A stretch of 64,000 bases of DNA from Cryomorphaceae bacterium (GTDB lineage Bacteria; Bacteroidota; Bacteroidia; Flavobacteriales; ECT2AJA-044). Below the pieces are notes generated by a model. The model was not told the DNA's origin, did not search any database, and was given only the letters and a program-made list of their open reading frames with translations. This document shows, piece by piece, positions 8,551 to 17,039 of this stretch; position 1 is the stretch's first letter; every line of letters starts with the position of its first letter. Where the stretch lies: the NCBI GenBank assembly GCA_017798125.1, contig CP059070.1, positions 1,860,001-1,924,000 on the forward strand, read 5' to 3'. The position numbers were made by a program, and so were the translations under genes.

Positions 8551-9870
8551 TTAGTCGCGACTCAAGTCGAAGGTGTATAGCTCTTTCCCATTGGCATCAA
8601 TAACCCGAAGATTGAGCTTTCGCGCTTTTCGCTCTCCTGAAACCTCGAAAAGACCAAAACAGTGCTTGTTGATCCAAGTGTCTTTTACCCGAAGAGTGTT
8701 GCCTTCTTCAACGCTCTTGTCCCAAGCAGTTCCTGCGGTTAAAGGGGAGATAGTCACATCGTAAATGCGCGGTTTGCCTTCCTGTTCGAGGACACTGATC
8801 TCGCTGTGATGGCGATCTCCTGTAAGAAACACCACTCCTTCAATATCGTTGGCGTAAATGAAGTCAATAATGCGCTGACGCTCGGTTGGGCTCAGGGCGA
8901 TGAGGTTTTCATGGCTCGCGCTGGAATTCAAGAATTGTCCGCCCATCACGACGAACTTATAAGGGGCGTAACTATTGGTGAGGTGATCAAAAAGCCACTC
9001 CAACTGATCATCTCCAAACACGATGCGATCTGCTGTATCGATATCGTAGCGTCGGTTCCCGTTTCGAAACCAGCGGTTGTCCAACATGAAAAACTCCATA
9101 TCGGCCCACTGAAACATAGTGGTTACACCTTCGTCATTCAAACCGCTAGAAGGATTGGCCCAGAATAGGTCGAAGGCCTCTTTGGTGTCTTGCTTGTTCC
9201 GAAAACTGCGATCACTGTTGTTAGGACCGTAATCGTGATCATCCCAGGTGGCATAGTGATGCACATGGCCAAGAAAATCCTGCATTTCTGGAAGTGAGCG
9301 CGTATGCGTGTTTCGATGCATAATCCCGGTCCGCGTATACCAGTCGGCTTCCCTGAGATATACATTGTCTCCCATCCATATCATAAAATTGGGATCAGCT
9401 TCACTGAGCGCCTCAAAGATTTGGTAGTTGCTCCCATATCCTTTTCCCGGGCGATCATAAACCTCCTCATTAACATAGGCACAAGAACCGATAGCAAAAG
9501 TAAAGGCGGGTGGATCCTCTCGCCATTGCCAGAGCTTTTGGGTCTCAAAATTGAGTTCTCGATCAAGCGAGACTTCTTCACCGTTGATGAATAGGGCGTA
9601 AGTGTATTCCTTGCCCTGATCCACCGAATCCGCAATAACCTTCGCCGTAAATGCTTCATGGGCACTCGTGGTTACCGTTTGTGTGCGATAAATTTTCTCT
9701 GCGCCTACGGCGCGATAACGAAAATGGACCTCCGCTTCTTCCGTCGTCTGAACCCAAAGAGCCACCTCCATCATCTCAGAATAGCCCACCATTGGACCAG
9801 ATTGCAATAGATTTTGTCCAAAAATTTGCGCGCTCAAAAACAGTAAGAGGGATAGTACGGAAAGTCGCAT
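8551..9870 (-). CDS. PhoD-like alkaline phosphatase / phosphodiesterase
   Basis: 439 residues from the ATG at 9870, which begins a clean signal peptide (MRLSVLSLLLFLSAQIFGQ); an in-frame ATG 90 bases further upstream would bury it. PhoD-type metallophosphatase: an N-terminal beta domain (about 20-110), then metal-binding motifs MGDNVYL, TWDDHDYGPN and LTGDRHHSE in the expected order. Such enzymes release phosphate from phosphomono- or diesters outside the cytoplasm using calcium and iron. It stands alone on this strand, convergent with the pentapeptide gene (one-base gap). A mini-hairpin variant at 9701-9717 lies in the coding region, on the opposite strand to the gene. Confidence 0.88.
   Translation of the reverse strand: MRLSVLSLLLFLSAQIFGQNLLQSGPMVGYSEMMEVALWVQTTEEAEVHFRYRAVGAEKIYRTQTVTTSAHEAFTAKVIADSVDQGKEYTYALFINGEEVSLDRELNFETQKLWQWREDPPAFTFAIGSCAYVNEEVYDRPGKGYGSNYQIFEALSEADPNFMIWMGDNVYLREADWYTRTGIMHRNTHTRSLPEMQDFLGHVHHYATWDDHDYGPNNSDRSFRNKQDTKEAFDLFWANPSSGLNDEGVTTMFQWADMEFFMLDNRWFRNGNRRYDIDTADRIVFGDDQLEWLFDHLTNSYAPYKFVVMGGQFLNSSASHENLIALSPTERQRIIDFIYANDIEGVVFLTGDRHHSEISVLEQEGKPRIYDVTISPLTAGTAWDKSVEEGNTLRVKDTWINKHCFGLFEVSGERKARKLNLRVIDANGKELYTFDLSRD
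9701..9717 (+). repeat. Mini-hairpin variant ending GATA
   Basis: GCGCC-TAC-GGCGC-GATA, five-bp stem. Antisense to the phosphatase gene. Confidence 0.6.
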
Positions 9871-10066
9871 GAAATCAGGGTTTCCCGCAAAATAAGGAAA
9901 GGAATGTAACCGGGTCGTTAAACCGGAACTTTCATAATAAATTGTTAATTCTGAAAACAACCCAACCCATTAATGGTTATCCTCGTTACTTAAACAAAAC
10001 ACTCAAAAAAGTCTCTTTAACCAGATTCTTGTTTAATCATAGTTTGTAATAATTAAACAAAAAACC

Positions 10067-11056
10067 ATGCAAACCCTCAGATTAGTAAACGTAAAAAGTA
10101 TTTTGAAAATGGTCGCCATGTTGGCGCTGAGCATGTCCGTGTTCGTAGCGTGTGACGATGACGACGACGACATGGGTCCAGAACAGCAGTCTATTACAGA
10201 AACAGCTGCAGCCACTCCAAGGTTCAGTATTCTTGTAGCAGCATTGGAGCGTACTGGATTAGATGCCGTATTGAACGGATCCGATGAGTACACCGTATTT
10301 GCTCCAAACGACGAAGCCTTCGGAGACTTGTTGGAAGCGCTAGATGTAGCCAATTTGGATGAGTTGAGCGCCGCAGTAGGTGGAGATGACGCCTTGGCGA
10401 ACATCCTGCTCTACCACGTATTGGCAGGTGAAGTAAAAGCAGCGGACGTCACAACTGGATTCGTAGCAACAGCTGGAGTCTGGAATGATACAGAAGGAGC
10501 CAACCTCAGCGCCTTCATCAATGCCGACATGGGCGTACGTATCAATGACGAAGCCAATGTAATCGCAACCGACATCGATGCATCAAATGGAGTCATCCAC
10601 GAAATCAACGCTGTTATCTTGCCAAAGAACTTGGTAGAATTGGCTTCTTTGAGCCCAATGCACACTTCATTGGTCGCAGCAGTAGGTGCAGCAGATCCAG
10701 CAGTAGCCGCTCGTTTGAGCAGCGAGGACGATGTAACCACAGTATTTGCCCCAACTGATGAGGCGTTTGGAAACTTGTTGCAAGCCGCTCAAGTAGGTTC
10801 ACTCGCTGAATTGGTACAAGCACTCGGTGTCGATGGTTTGACTGGAGTTTTGTTGTACCACACCGTAAACGGAAACGTACGCTCTTCAGGAGTACCTAAC
10901 GGAGCGGTACCAACACTCCAAGGAAGTAACATCACCTTAGACAACAGCGCATTGACCATCACAGATGCGAATGGTACAGTGGCCATGATCGAAGGATTTG
11001 ATATCCAAGGAACCAACGGAGTCATCCATGTGATCGACGCAGTTATTCAGCCGTAA
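10067..11056 (+). CDS. Surface-type lipoprotein with two FAS1 (fasciclin) domains
   Basis: 329 residues. The signal peptide ends in VFVAC at about residue 35, a lipobox, followed at once by a run of six Asp. An acidic run right after the lipid cysteine matches the lipoprotein export signal known from Bacteroidota, so surface exposure is likely. Two FAS1 domains follow (about 45-190 and 200-329), each with the signatures TVFAP(N/T)DEAFG and NGVIH.I(N/D)AVI.P. FAS1 domains mediate adhesion. It is monocistronic: no near neighbour upstream and an intrinsic terminator just after the stop. Confidence 0.9.
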   Translation: MQTLRLVNVKSILKMVAMLALSMSVFVACDDDDDDMGPEQQSITETAAATPRFSILVAALERTGLDAVLNGSDEYTVFAPNDEAFGDLLEALDVANLDELSAAVGGDDALANILLYHVLAGEVKAADVTTGFVATAGVWNDTEGANLSAFINADMGVRINDEANVIATDIDASNGVIHEINAVILPKNLVELASLSPMHTSLVAAVGAADPAVAARLSSEDDVTTVFAPTDEAFGNLLQAAQVGSLAELVQALGVDGLTGVLLYHTVNGNVRSSGVPNGAVPTLQGSNITLDNSALTITDANGTVAMIEGFDIQGTNGVIHVIDAVIQP

Positions 11057-11078
11057 GGCCATCTCTATATCTTCAGAG

Positions 11079-11108
11079 AAGCCCTGCCTTTGTGCGGGGC
11101 TTTTTTTA
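11079..11108 (+). terminator. Rho-independent terminator of the FAS1 lipoprotein gene
   Basis: Stem AAGCCCTGC pairs with GCGGGGCTT (one G-T pair) around a short loop and is followed by a run of seven T. It lies 22 bases after the stop codon. Confidence 0.85.
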
Positions 11109-11190
11109 TGCGTTTATTCGGAACGATTGAAGGATAGAAGTGTTACCGATTGGAGTCCGAGAGCCGACATTTGAATGTAGCTACATTTAA

Positions 11191-11198
11191 TAATTTTG
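11191..11198 (+). promoter_or_regulatory. Promoter -7 box of the thioredoxin-like gene
   Basis: TAATTTTG matches the Bacteroidota -7 consensus TAnnTTTG. TTTG at 11170-11173 is a fitting -33 element with a 17-base spacer. The start codon is 19 bases downstream of the box. Confidence 0.7.
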
Positions 11199-11217
11199 TA
11201 GGGAAATTAGAATTGTC

Positions 11218-11829
11218 ATGAACTACCAAGATATAATCCGCAACGCCCAATCTTATTCTGATTATCGAGAAATGATCGATCAGTTGATGGCTGAAGGAAA
11301 GACTACAGGTGCGAACCAGAGTCAGAGCTACATCGATTTCACGAGCCTCAATATTCGCAGGATGAAGAGGCTGGATCATCGACCTGAACTACTTCAAGAA
11401 GCCCTTGAGATTGTTCAGTCCGTTGAAAAACCACAAGTATGGCTGTCTATAACAGAGGGATGGTGTGGAGATGCAGCTCAGATTCTTCCGATTGTTGAAC
11501 GACTGTCTGAGCACAATCCAAATGTACTAACCAAGTATGTACTTCGTGACGAGCAACCTGAACTGATGGACTTGTTCTTAACGAATGGAGCTCGAGCCAT
11601 TCCTAAGATTTTATTTATTGATGTCGAAACCTACGAGGTGTTGGGCTCATGGGGCCCAAGGCCAATCGAGGCTCAAGAAATAATGGAGGAGTGGAAGGCT
11701 TCAGACAGTGATGTTTACGCTGAAGTCAGCGAACGGATTCACGCTTGGTTCGCTAAGGACAAGACTCGATCGACACAATTGGAATTCACCAAAGCACTTA
11801 AGGAAGCTTTAGACTTGATTCCTTCTTAA
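11218..11829 (+). CDS. Thioredoxin-fold protein with a CGDA active-site variant
   Basis: 203 residues, no signal peptide. The C-terminal half is a thioredoxin fold (about 70-170) resembling the Thioredoxin_9 family, with the active-site region EGWCGDAAQ and the cis-proline stretch GARAIPKILF. The usual CxxC is reduced to CGDA, so the second cysteine is absent and a normal dithiol exchange is not possible. It may act as a monothiol reductase or thiol carrier. Its own promoter is clear. The stop overlaps the convergent HDAC-like gene by four bases. Confidence 0.75.
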   Translation: MNYQDIIRNAQSYSDYREMIDQLMAEGKTTGANQSQSYIDFTSLNIRRMKRLDHRPELLQEALEIVQSVEKPQVWLSITEGWCGDAAQILPIVERLSEHNPNVLTKYVLRDEQPELMDLFLTNGARAIPKILFIDVETYEVLGSWGPRPIEAQEIMEEWKASDSDVYAEVSERIHAWFAKDKTRSTQLEFTKALKEALDLIPS

Positions 11830-12731
11830 TCGTAATAGAACTTCGCTGTTCTGAACGTATTGGCATGTGCCTCTACAATATCTGCGATGCGCTCGGAATA
11901 ACCTCCGCCCATAGCAACGGTGCAGGGAAGTCCTAGCTGACTCAAGCGGGAAAGAACGATCTCATCACGCCGCTTGCAGCCTTGAAGGCTGAGTCCTAAA
12001 CGGCCTAACTTGTCTGTAGCCAAGACATCGACCCCGGAGAGATAAAACACAAAACTCGGCCGTACCTCTTCAAGTGTGCGATCGAGTTCTTTTTGTAGGG
12101 TGCTTAAGAATTCTTCATCGGAGGTGCCATCCGCAAGCGGGACATCCCGATCGCTCTGTTCTTTATGTAAGGGGTAGTTATTGGCCCCGTGCATGGAAAA
12201 GGTGTAAACATCCGATCGTCCCTGGAAGATTTCGGCCGTGCCATTTCCCTGATGCACGTCTACGTCGAAGATGAGGATTCGGCCCTTGATGCGCTCTGTT
12301 CGTAACAGCCAATTTGCAGCCATGGCCATATCGTTGAGCAGGCAAAATCCTTCGCCTCGGTCTGTATACGCATGGTGAGTCCCACCCGCGATATTTAAGC
12401 CGCATCCGCCCGTGAGGGCGTGTTCCGCCATATCGATGGTCCCACGACCGATGATGCGTTCTCGCTTGACCAAAGCAGGGGAGTGCGGAAACCCCGTTTT
12501 CCGCTGTTCCTTTCCCGTCAGTTCGCCATCGCGCAGTCGGCGCCAATACTCCGCATCGTGCGTCCAGAGAATGATCTCCTCCGAAAGTTCTTCTGGTGCG
12601 TGGATCTGCGAAGATTCAATGGTCCCTTCATACTGCAACTGCTCGGGCAGTAGCGTATACTTTTCCATGGGAAACCGATGCCCGTCGGGCAGGGGGTGAT
12701 GATATTCAGGCGACCAGGCAATCTTGATCAC
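11826..12731 (-). CDS. Histone-deacetylase-fold hydrolase (AcuC/HDAC-like)
   Basis: 301 residues starting with GTG. Arginase/deacetylase fold: tandem His119-His120 in GGTHHAY, zinc ligands in FDVDVHQGNGT (about Asp158, His160) and Asp235 in LSGVDVLATD, and a C-terminal glycine loop MGGGYS. It would remove acetyl or acyl groups from lysines, polyamines or other amides. It lies 10 bases downstream of the AAA+ ATPase gene on the same strand, so it is likely the third gene of that operon; the pairing is unexplained. A perfect copy of the mini-hairpin (12403-12420) lies in it. Confidence 0.85.
   Translation of the reverse strand: MIKIAWSPEYHHPLPDGHRFPMEKYTLLPEQLQYEGTIESSQIHAPEELSEEIILWTHDAEYWRRLRDGELTGKEQRKTGFPHSPALVKRERIIGRGTIDMAEHALTGGCGLNIAGGTHHAYTDRGEGFCLLNDMAMAANWLLRTERIKGRILIFDVDVHQGNGTAEIFQGRSDVYTFSMHGANNYPLHKEQSDRDVPLADGTSDEEFLSTLQKELDRTLEEVRPSFVFYLSGVDVLATDKLGRLGLSLQGCKRRDEIVLSRLSQLGLPCTVAMGGGYSERIADIVEAHANTFRTAKFYYD
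12403..12420 (-). repeat. Mini-hairpin copy (CGCCC stem, TCAC loop, GATG)
   Basis: On the minus strand CGCCC-TCAC-GGGCG-GATG. In the HDAC-like gene. Confidence 0.7.
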
Positions 12732-12741
12732 GGGAGCGCAG

Positions 12742-14199
12742 TTATCCGAGCATACTGCTGAACAGGTCGCTGAAATTGAACCCTCGGTCCAAGCGGTCCT
12801 TGTTGAGCTTGCTGAATTCAGCTAAAGAGTGAAGAACCAACTCCATGAAGAAGTAGCGCTCCTCTTTAGATGCTCGAGGCTGGTATTTATCGACTAGCGC
12901 CCCCAAGCCGCGAACATCGTCCAACTGCTTGTGGAATTCGGCATCATTATCGGCATCGAGTAGATCAACACTATTTCCCTCACCAAACCAGTTCACAATG
13001 GTCGTGTAGGGATTTTGGTCATCCTCTCTGCTCAGCTTATCGAGTTGTGGGAAATAGCCTGGGTGTAAGGTGCGCAGGGCACTTCCAATTAAGTTCTCCG
13101 CTACGATATAAGCGCCTTCTTGTTCGCCTTCATAGACCAGCTCAACTTTACCTGTGACGGCTGGGATCACCCCGACAAAGTCGATGAAACGCACGGTGGT
13201 TTGCTCTTCACCATTGAGGAGTGCGCGTCGTTCGGCCGCACTGATGAGGTTTTCGAATGCGGAAATGCTCAAACGCGCTGATACCCCGCTTTTCTCATCG
13301 ATATACTCACTTTCACGAGCTTCAAAACCGATCTGCTCCAACAAGTTCTCAGCGGCTTCCACCATCTGAACGCGTGCGGCCTGATCCTCACTCAGTCGTG
13401 CTTCTTGACGCGTGATTTCACGAGCCACTTGAATGCTCTCGGGATAGTGCGTTAAGATTTGAGAACCAATTCGGTCTTTCAAAGGAGTAACAATGCTTCC
13501 CCGGTTGGTATAGTCCTCTGGATTCGCGGTGAAGACGAACTGGATATCGAGCGGTAGGCGCAACTTGAAGCCGCGAATCTGGATATCACCTTCTTGCAGA
13601 ATGTTGAAGAGGGCTACTTGAATTCGGGCTTGTAAATCCGGGAGTTCATTGATCACGAAAATGCCTCGGTGACTCCGTGGAATGATTCCAAAATGAAGGG
13701 TGCGTTCGTCCGAGTAAGGGAGCTTGAGATTAGCGGCCTTGATCGGGTCCACATCGCCGATGAGATCCGCAATGCTCACGTCTGGGGTTGCCAGTTTTTC
13801 TCCATAGCGCTCTGACCTGTGCCACCAGTGGATGGGCGTTTCATCTCCTTTTTCCGCAATCAAGTCACGTGCGTAGCGCGAGAGCGGTTGCAGTGGGTCA
13901 TCGTTGAGTTCAGAGCCATCAACAACGGGTACATATTCGTCCAAGAGATTGACCATCAATCGAGCTAAGCGCGTTTTGGCTTGACCTCGAAGGCCCAATA
14001 GGTTGATGTTGTGCTTGCTCAGGATGGCTCGTTCGAGGTCAGGGATGACCGAGTTCTCGTATCCGATGATTCCTTCGAAAGGGTTTTCATCGGCCCGTAG
14101 GGCCTCAATCAAATTCTGACGAAGCTCCTCTTTGATGCTTTTGCTTTGGTATCCCGCAGCCTTCAACTGGCCCAGGGTTTTGATTTTTTGGATGTCCAT
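12742..14199 (-). CDS. MoxR/ChlI-type AAA+ ATPase
   Basis: 485 residues. AAA+ ATPase of the magnesium-chelatase I / MoxR branch: variant Walker A GLRGQAKT at 69-76, Walker B region GIFVINELPDL and sensor FTANPEDYTNRGSIVTPLKDRIG. ATPases of this kind work with a VWA-domain partner to remodel or insert cofactors into other proteins. The partner is directly upstream (VWA gene, one-base overlap TAATG), so the two form a unit as in MoxR-VWA or BchI-BchD pairs. Annotation as a sigma-54 activator would be wrong: the GAFTGA loop is absent. A mini-hairpin copy at 14088-14104 encodes part of EALRAD. Confidence 0.85.
   Translation of the reverse strand: MDIQKIKTLGQLKAAGYQSKSIKEELRQNLIEALRADENPFEGIIGYENSVIPDLERAILSKHNINLLGLRGQAKTRLARLMVNLLDEYVPVVDGSELNDDPLQPLSRYARDLIAEKGDETPIHWWHRSERYGEKLATPDVSIADLIGDVDPIKAANLKLPYSDERTLHFGIIPRSHRGIFVINELPDLQARIQVALFNILQEGDIQIRGFKLRLPLDIQFVFTANPEDYTNRGSIVTPLKDRIGSQILTHYPESIQVAREITRQEARLSEDQAARVQMVEAAENLLEQIGFEARESEYIDEKSGVSARLSISAFENLISAAERRALLNGEEQTTVRFIDFVGVIPAVTGKVELVYEGEQEGAYIVAENLIGSALRTLHPGYFPQLDKLSREDDQNPYTTIVNWFGEGNSVDLLDADNDAEFHKQLDDVRGLGALVDKYQPRASKEERYFFMELVLHSLAEFSKLNKDRLDRGFNFSDLFSSMLG
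14088..14104 (-). repeat. Mini-hairpin copy (GGCCC stem, TAC loop, GATG)
   Basis: On the minus strand GGCCC-TAC-GGGCC-GATG; identical to the intergenic copy at 59905-59921. In the AAA+ ATPase gene. Confidence 0.75.
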
Positions 14200-15299
14200 T
14201 AGATCTTTTTGCGTCGATTGCGTTCGTAATCTTCGAAAACTAGTTGTCCAAGGCCGCGTAGGCCGGTGTAAAAGGCTTTCCCCTGATTCGCTTCCGTGAA
14301 TTTCTGCACGAATTCCTGAAGGTAGGGGTCCCGAGCAATCATGAAGGTCGTGATCGGGATATTGAGACGGCGTAAGGCCGCTGCTTTATTGAGGCACTTG
14401 CCAACGATGTAGTCGTCTAGGCCCCAAGAGTTTTTGTAGTAGCCATCGGGCTCTTTCAGGCACGAGGGCTTACCGTCGGTGATCATAAAGATCTGTTTGT
14501 TGGAGTGCTTCTTGCGACGAAGCAGATCCATGGCCAGATCAAGGCCAGCGACCGTATTGGTGTGGTAAGGGCCCACCTGCAAGTAGGGAAGGTCCTTGAT
14601 TTCAATTTGCCAGCTGTCATCTCCAAATACGATGACGTCCAAGGTATCCTTGGGGTATCGGGACGTGATGAGTTCAGCCAAGGCCATGGCTACCTTCTTG
14701 GCTGGGGTAATACGATCCTCTCCATAAAGGATCATGGAGTGGGATATGTCGATCATCAACACCGTGCTCATTTGGGCCTTGAAGAACTGCTCGCGAACGA
14801 CGAGGTCATCCTCGGTCATCGAGAAGTCACCTCCAATGTTGTTCTTCTGCGCATTCTTAATGCTGTCGAACATGTTGATTTGATCCAGGGTGTCCCCAAA
14901 TTGAAAGGGCCGATGATCACTGCTCGGCTCGTCTCCTTTGCCTGTAGCCTTGGTCTTGTGATTTCCGGCTGCAGATTTCTTGATGTTCCCGAAGATCTGA
15001 TCCAGAGCGCTTTTGCGAATGGCCTGTTCGGTCTTGGCCGTAATGGCAAACCCTCCGCCTTGCGGATTGTCCGTATCGTCTTTGATGTATCCCCGTTTCT
15101 TGAGGTCCTCAATGAAATCATCCATCGTGTAGTCCTCGTCCGTCAGGTTGTACTGATCGTCGAGCTGTTGAAGCCAATCGAGCGCTTCATCGACATCCCC
15201 AGAGGTATGGGTGATCAGCTCCTTGAAGATGTCAAAGAGTTTGTCGAAGGTCGTCTGATTGGGGTCGGGTGTGTATTCGGAAAATCGAAATCCAAGCAT
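14199..15299 (-). CDS. VWA-domain partner protein of the AAA+ ATPase
   Basis: About 366 residues from the ATG at 15299; a TTG 18 bases upstream is possible but less likely. The N-terminal half is charged with helical stretches. The C-terminal half (about 185-360) is a von Willebrand A domain whose MIDAS motif DISHS follows TVLMI, with the later metal-site residues in MITDGKPS. It is cytoplasmic, with no signal or membrane segment. It overlaps the ATPase gene by one base. The box TACCTTCA (15304-15311) sits exactly four bases before the ATG and suggests a leaderless operon transcript. Confidence 0.83.
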   Translation of the reverse strand: MLGFRFSEYTPDPNQTTFDKLFDIFKELITHTSGDVDEALDWLQQLDDQYNLTDEDYTMDDFIEDLKKRGYIKDDTDNPQGGGFAITAKTEQAIRKSALDQIFGNIKKSAAGNHKTKATGKGDEPSSDHRPFQFGDTLDQINMFDSIKNAQKNNIGGDFSMTEDDLVVREQFFKAQMSTVLMIDISHSMILYGEDRITPAKKVAMALAELITSRYPKDTLDVIVFGDDSWQIEIKDLPYLQVGPYHTNTVAGLDLAMDLLRRKKHSNKQIFMITDGKPSCLKEPDGYYKNSWGLDDYIVGKCLNKAAALRRLNIPITTFMIARDPYLQEFVQKFTEANQGKAFYTGLRGLGQLVFEDYERNRRKKI

Positions 15300-15303
15300 A
15301 GGA

Positions 15304-15311
15304 TGAAGGTA
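15304..15311 (-). promoter_or_regulatory. -7-like box four bases before the VWA gene start
   Basis: TACCTTCA on the minus strand, then four bases, then ATG at 15299. One of eight start codons in the window with this exact spacing. No convincing -33 element. Confidence 0.5.
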
Positions 15312-15344
15312 ACTCAAAATATCGCTGGATAGTTCGCTACACCG

Positions 15345-15352
15345 TATCTTTG
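15345..15352 (+). promoter_or_regulatory. -7 box four bases before the GRAM-like gene start
   Basis: TATCTTTG is an exact TAnnTTTG match, followed by CGGC and the ATG at 15357. Divergent from the VWA box 34 bases away, which has the same spacing. Confidence 0.6.
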
Positions 15353-15356
15353 CGGC

Positions 15357-15845
15357 ATGGATGAACGGATTAGACGCGCCCTCATTGGCGGACTCGTTTT
15401 CGGAGCTGGTTTCACACTCTTTTTGCTGACACGCGTACCTGCGGACAAGGCTCTTTTGCTCGGTTTTACCTCGGCCATTCTCATTGGAGGTACCGTTTAC
15501 TTCTTTTACTTACCGCCTAAACGGCGCGATGCCTCCGGCAAAACAACACCCGGAGCGCTTCCCAATGGAGACAAGATATTCATGCAAGAAGGGGCCAGTC
15601 ACCTCTGGAAAGGAGATACGGTAGGAGGGATCCTTTACCTTACCCATGAATACCTCCTGTTTCAATCGCACAGCTACAGCCTAAGGAAACATCAGATGCA
15701 GATTCCCCTGGATGAAATTCACGAGGTTGAAGAGGATGCTATGCTCGGCGTTCACGCTACGGGTATAAAGTTGACCCTAGCCAGTGGCCAGATCGTCAAG
15801 TTTCAGGTGAAAAGTCGCGAGCGCTGGATCGAGCGTTTAAGTTGA
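15357..15845 (+). CDS. Small membrane protein with a GRAM/PH-like domain
   Basis: 162 residues. Two membrane segments at about 8-27 and 33-52, then a cytoplasmic domain of about 90 residues. The stretch ILYLTHEYLLFQSHS, followed by IPLDEIHEVEE and KLTLASGQIVKFQV, follows the strand pattern of GRAM or bacterial PH domains that bind lipids or the membrane surface. No enzyme motif. It is monocistronic and convergent with the MFS gene (nine-base overlap of the 3' ends). A mini-hairpin variant with a five-base loop lies at 15514-15531. Confidence 0.65.
   Translation: MDERIRRALIGGLVFGAGFTLFLLTRVPADKALLLGFTSAILIGGTVYFFYLPPKRRDASGKTTPGALPNGDKIFMQEGASHLWKGDTVGGILYLTHEYLLFQSHSYSLRKHQMQIPLDEIHEVEEDAMLGVHATGIKLTLASGQIVKFQVKSRERWIERLS
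15514..15531 (+). repeat. Mini-hairpin, four-bp stem, five-base loop, CGATG
   Basis: CGCC-TAAAC-GGCG then CGATG. In the GRAM-like gene. Confidence 0.6.
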
Positions 15846-17039
15846 ACGAGGCATTCTGAATTGGACCACTACGGCGCTTAGTAGGGTGAGGACGCCGATA
15901 GCCATGATAGCCGCGGGAATGCCGAATCGATCCGCAATTATTCCAGAGAGCACGGCGCCAATAGCGTAGCCCAAATCCCGCCACAATCGGAATGCACCAA
16001 TACTCTCCGCTCGTTGCTCGGGATGAGCGAACTGAGCAATTCCCGTTAAAAAAGTCGGATAGACCAAAGCTGTTCCCAAGCCCAAGCAGATGGACAATGC
16101 GGCAATAGTATAAAACTCAGTGACTCGGGTTAAGCCTAGAATGACAAGCCCTTGCACGATCATGCCGGTCAACAGAATCGGTTTGATCCGATAGCGATCC
16201 GCGAGTCGCCCGGTAAAGAGCTGTCCCATTCCCCAAACAGCAGGATAGAGGGCGACCAGTAGGCCAATCTGTGCATTGTCAAAATGCAGGCTTACTAGTA
16301 GCATGGGCAACAGGCCCCAGATCATGCCGTCATTGAGGTTGTTGACCAGACCCGCTTGAGTGATGGAGCTGAGGTTGGGGTTCTTCAAAGTCGTGTTCCA
16401 AAAGACGTTGTCGGCCTGATCGTGACCTGAACGCTCCAGCTGAATTAGGTCTCGCGTTTCACGCGCGGCAAATAAGGATAGAAGTAACCCGAGCCAGCTG
16501 ATCGCCATGCCCAAATAAAAGGGATAGGGGCGAAGTCCATAGTGCTCCGCCAGCCAGCCGGTGCCAAAAGCCGCCAAGCCCACAGCCAGATATCCTGCAA
16601 ACTCATTGATGCCCATGGCGAGGCCGCGTTTGCGTTCTCCCACCAGGTCGATCTTCATAATGACCGTGCTGCTCCAGGCCAAGCCCTGGTTTATGCCAAG
16701 TAGTACGTTGGCGGTGATGACCCAAGACCATGAGGGGGCGTTCAAGAGCAAGAAGGGAACAGGCAATGCAAAAATCCACCCCAGCAGTAAGGTTCTACGG
16801 CGGCCGTATCGATTGGCCCATCGTCCTGCAAAGTAGTTGGCCGCAGCTTTGGTTATTCCAAAGGCTGTGATGAATGCGAGGATGGCCGAGGCGGAGCTGA
16901 TGCCAAAAAACTCCTGGGCGTATTGAGGGAAGATGGATCGTTCCAAGCCAATCATGGCGCCTACAAAGGCGTTGACCAAGACCAATACGCTGAACTGGCC
17001 TAGGTTTTCTCGAAGCCCTTGGGTGCGATTAGCGCTCAC
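15837..17039 (-). CDS. MFS permease
   Basis: 400 residues, GTG start, about 12 hydrophobic segments. Major facilitator pattern with the loop 2-3 motif GRWANRYGRRR and its second-half equivalent GRLADRYRIKP. Substrate not deducible. Last gene of a tightly packed minus-strand operon: its GTG overlaps the tag stop by four bases. The company of a DNA alkylation-repair enzyme and a hydrolase-OsmC protein suggests export of a toxic compound, which is inference only. Confidence 0.8.
   Translation of the reverse strand: MSANRTQGLRENLGQFSVLVLVNAFVGAMIGLERSIFPQYAQEFFGISSASAILAFITAFGITKAAANYFAGRWANRYGRRRTLLLGWIFALPVPFLLLNAPSWSWVITANVLLGINQGLAWSSTVIMKIDLVGERKRGLAMGINEFAGYLAVGLAAFGTGWLAEHYGLRPYPFYLGMAISWLGLLLSLFAARETRDLIQLERSGHDQADNVFWNTTLKNPNLSSITQAGLVNNLNDGMIWGLLPMLLVSLHFDNAQIGLLVALYPAVWGMGQLFTGRLADRYRIKPILLTGMIVQGLVILGLTRVTEFYTIAALSICLGLGTALVYPTFLTGIAQFAHPEQRAESIGAFRLWRDLGYAIGAVLSGIIADRFGIPAAIMAIGVLTLLSAVVVQFRMPRST

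Noticed and set aside
12664-12677. Palindrome TGCCC-GAC-GGGCA (minus strand) as a mini-hairpin copy
   Set aside because: The loop starts with G and the flank is TCGG rather than GATG, so it breaks two of the defining features.
12742-14199. Sigma-54-dependent activator annotation for the AAA+ ATPase
   Set aside because: No GAFTGA loop and no Fis-type DNA-binding end; the VWA partner and the Walker motifs fit MoxR/ChlI-type ATPases.
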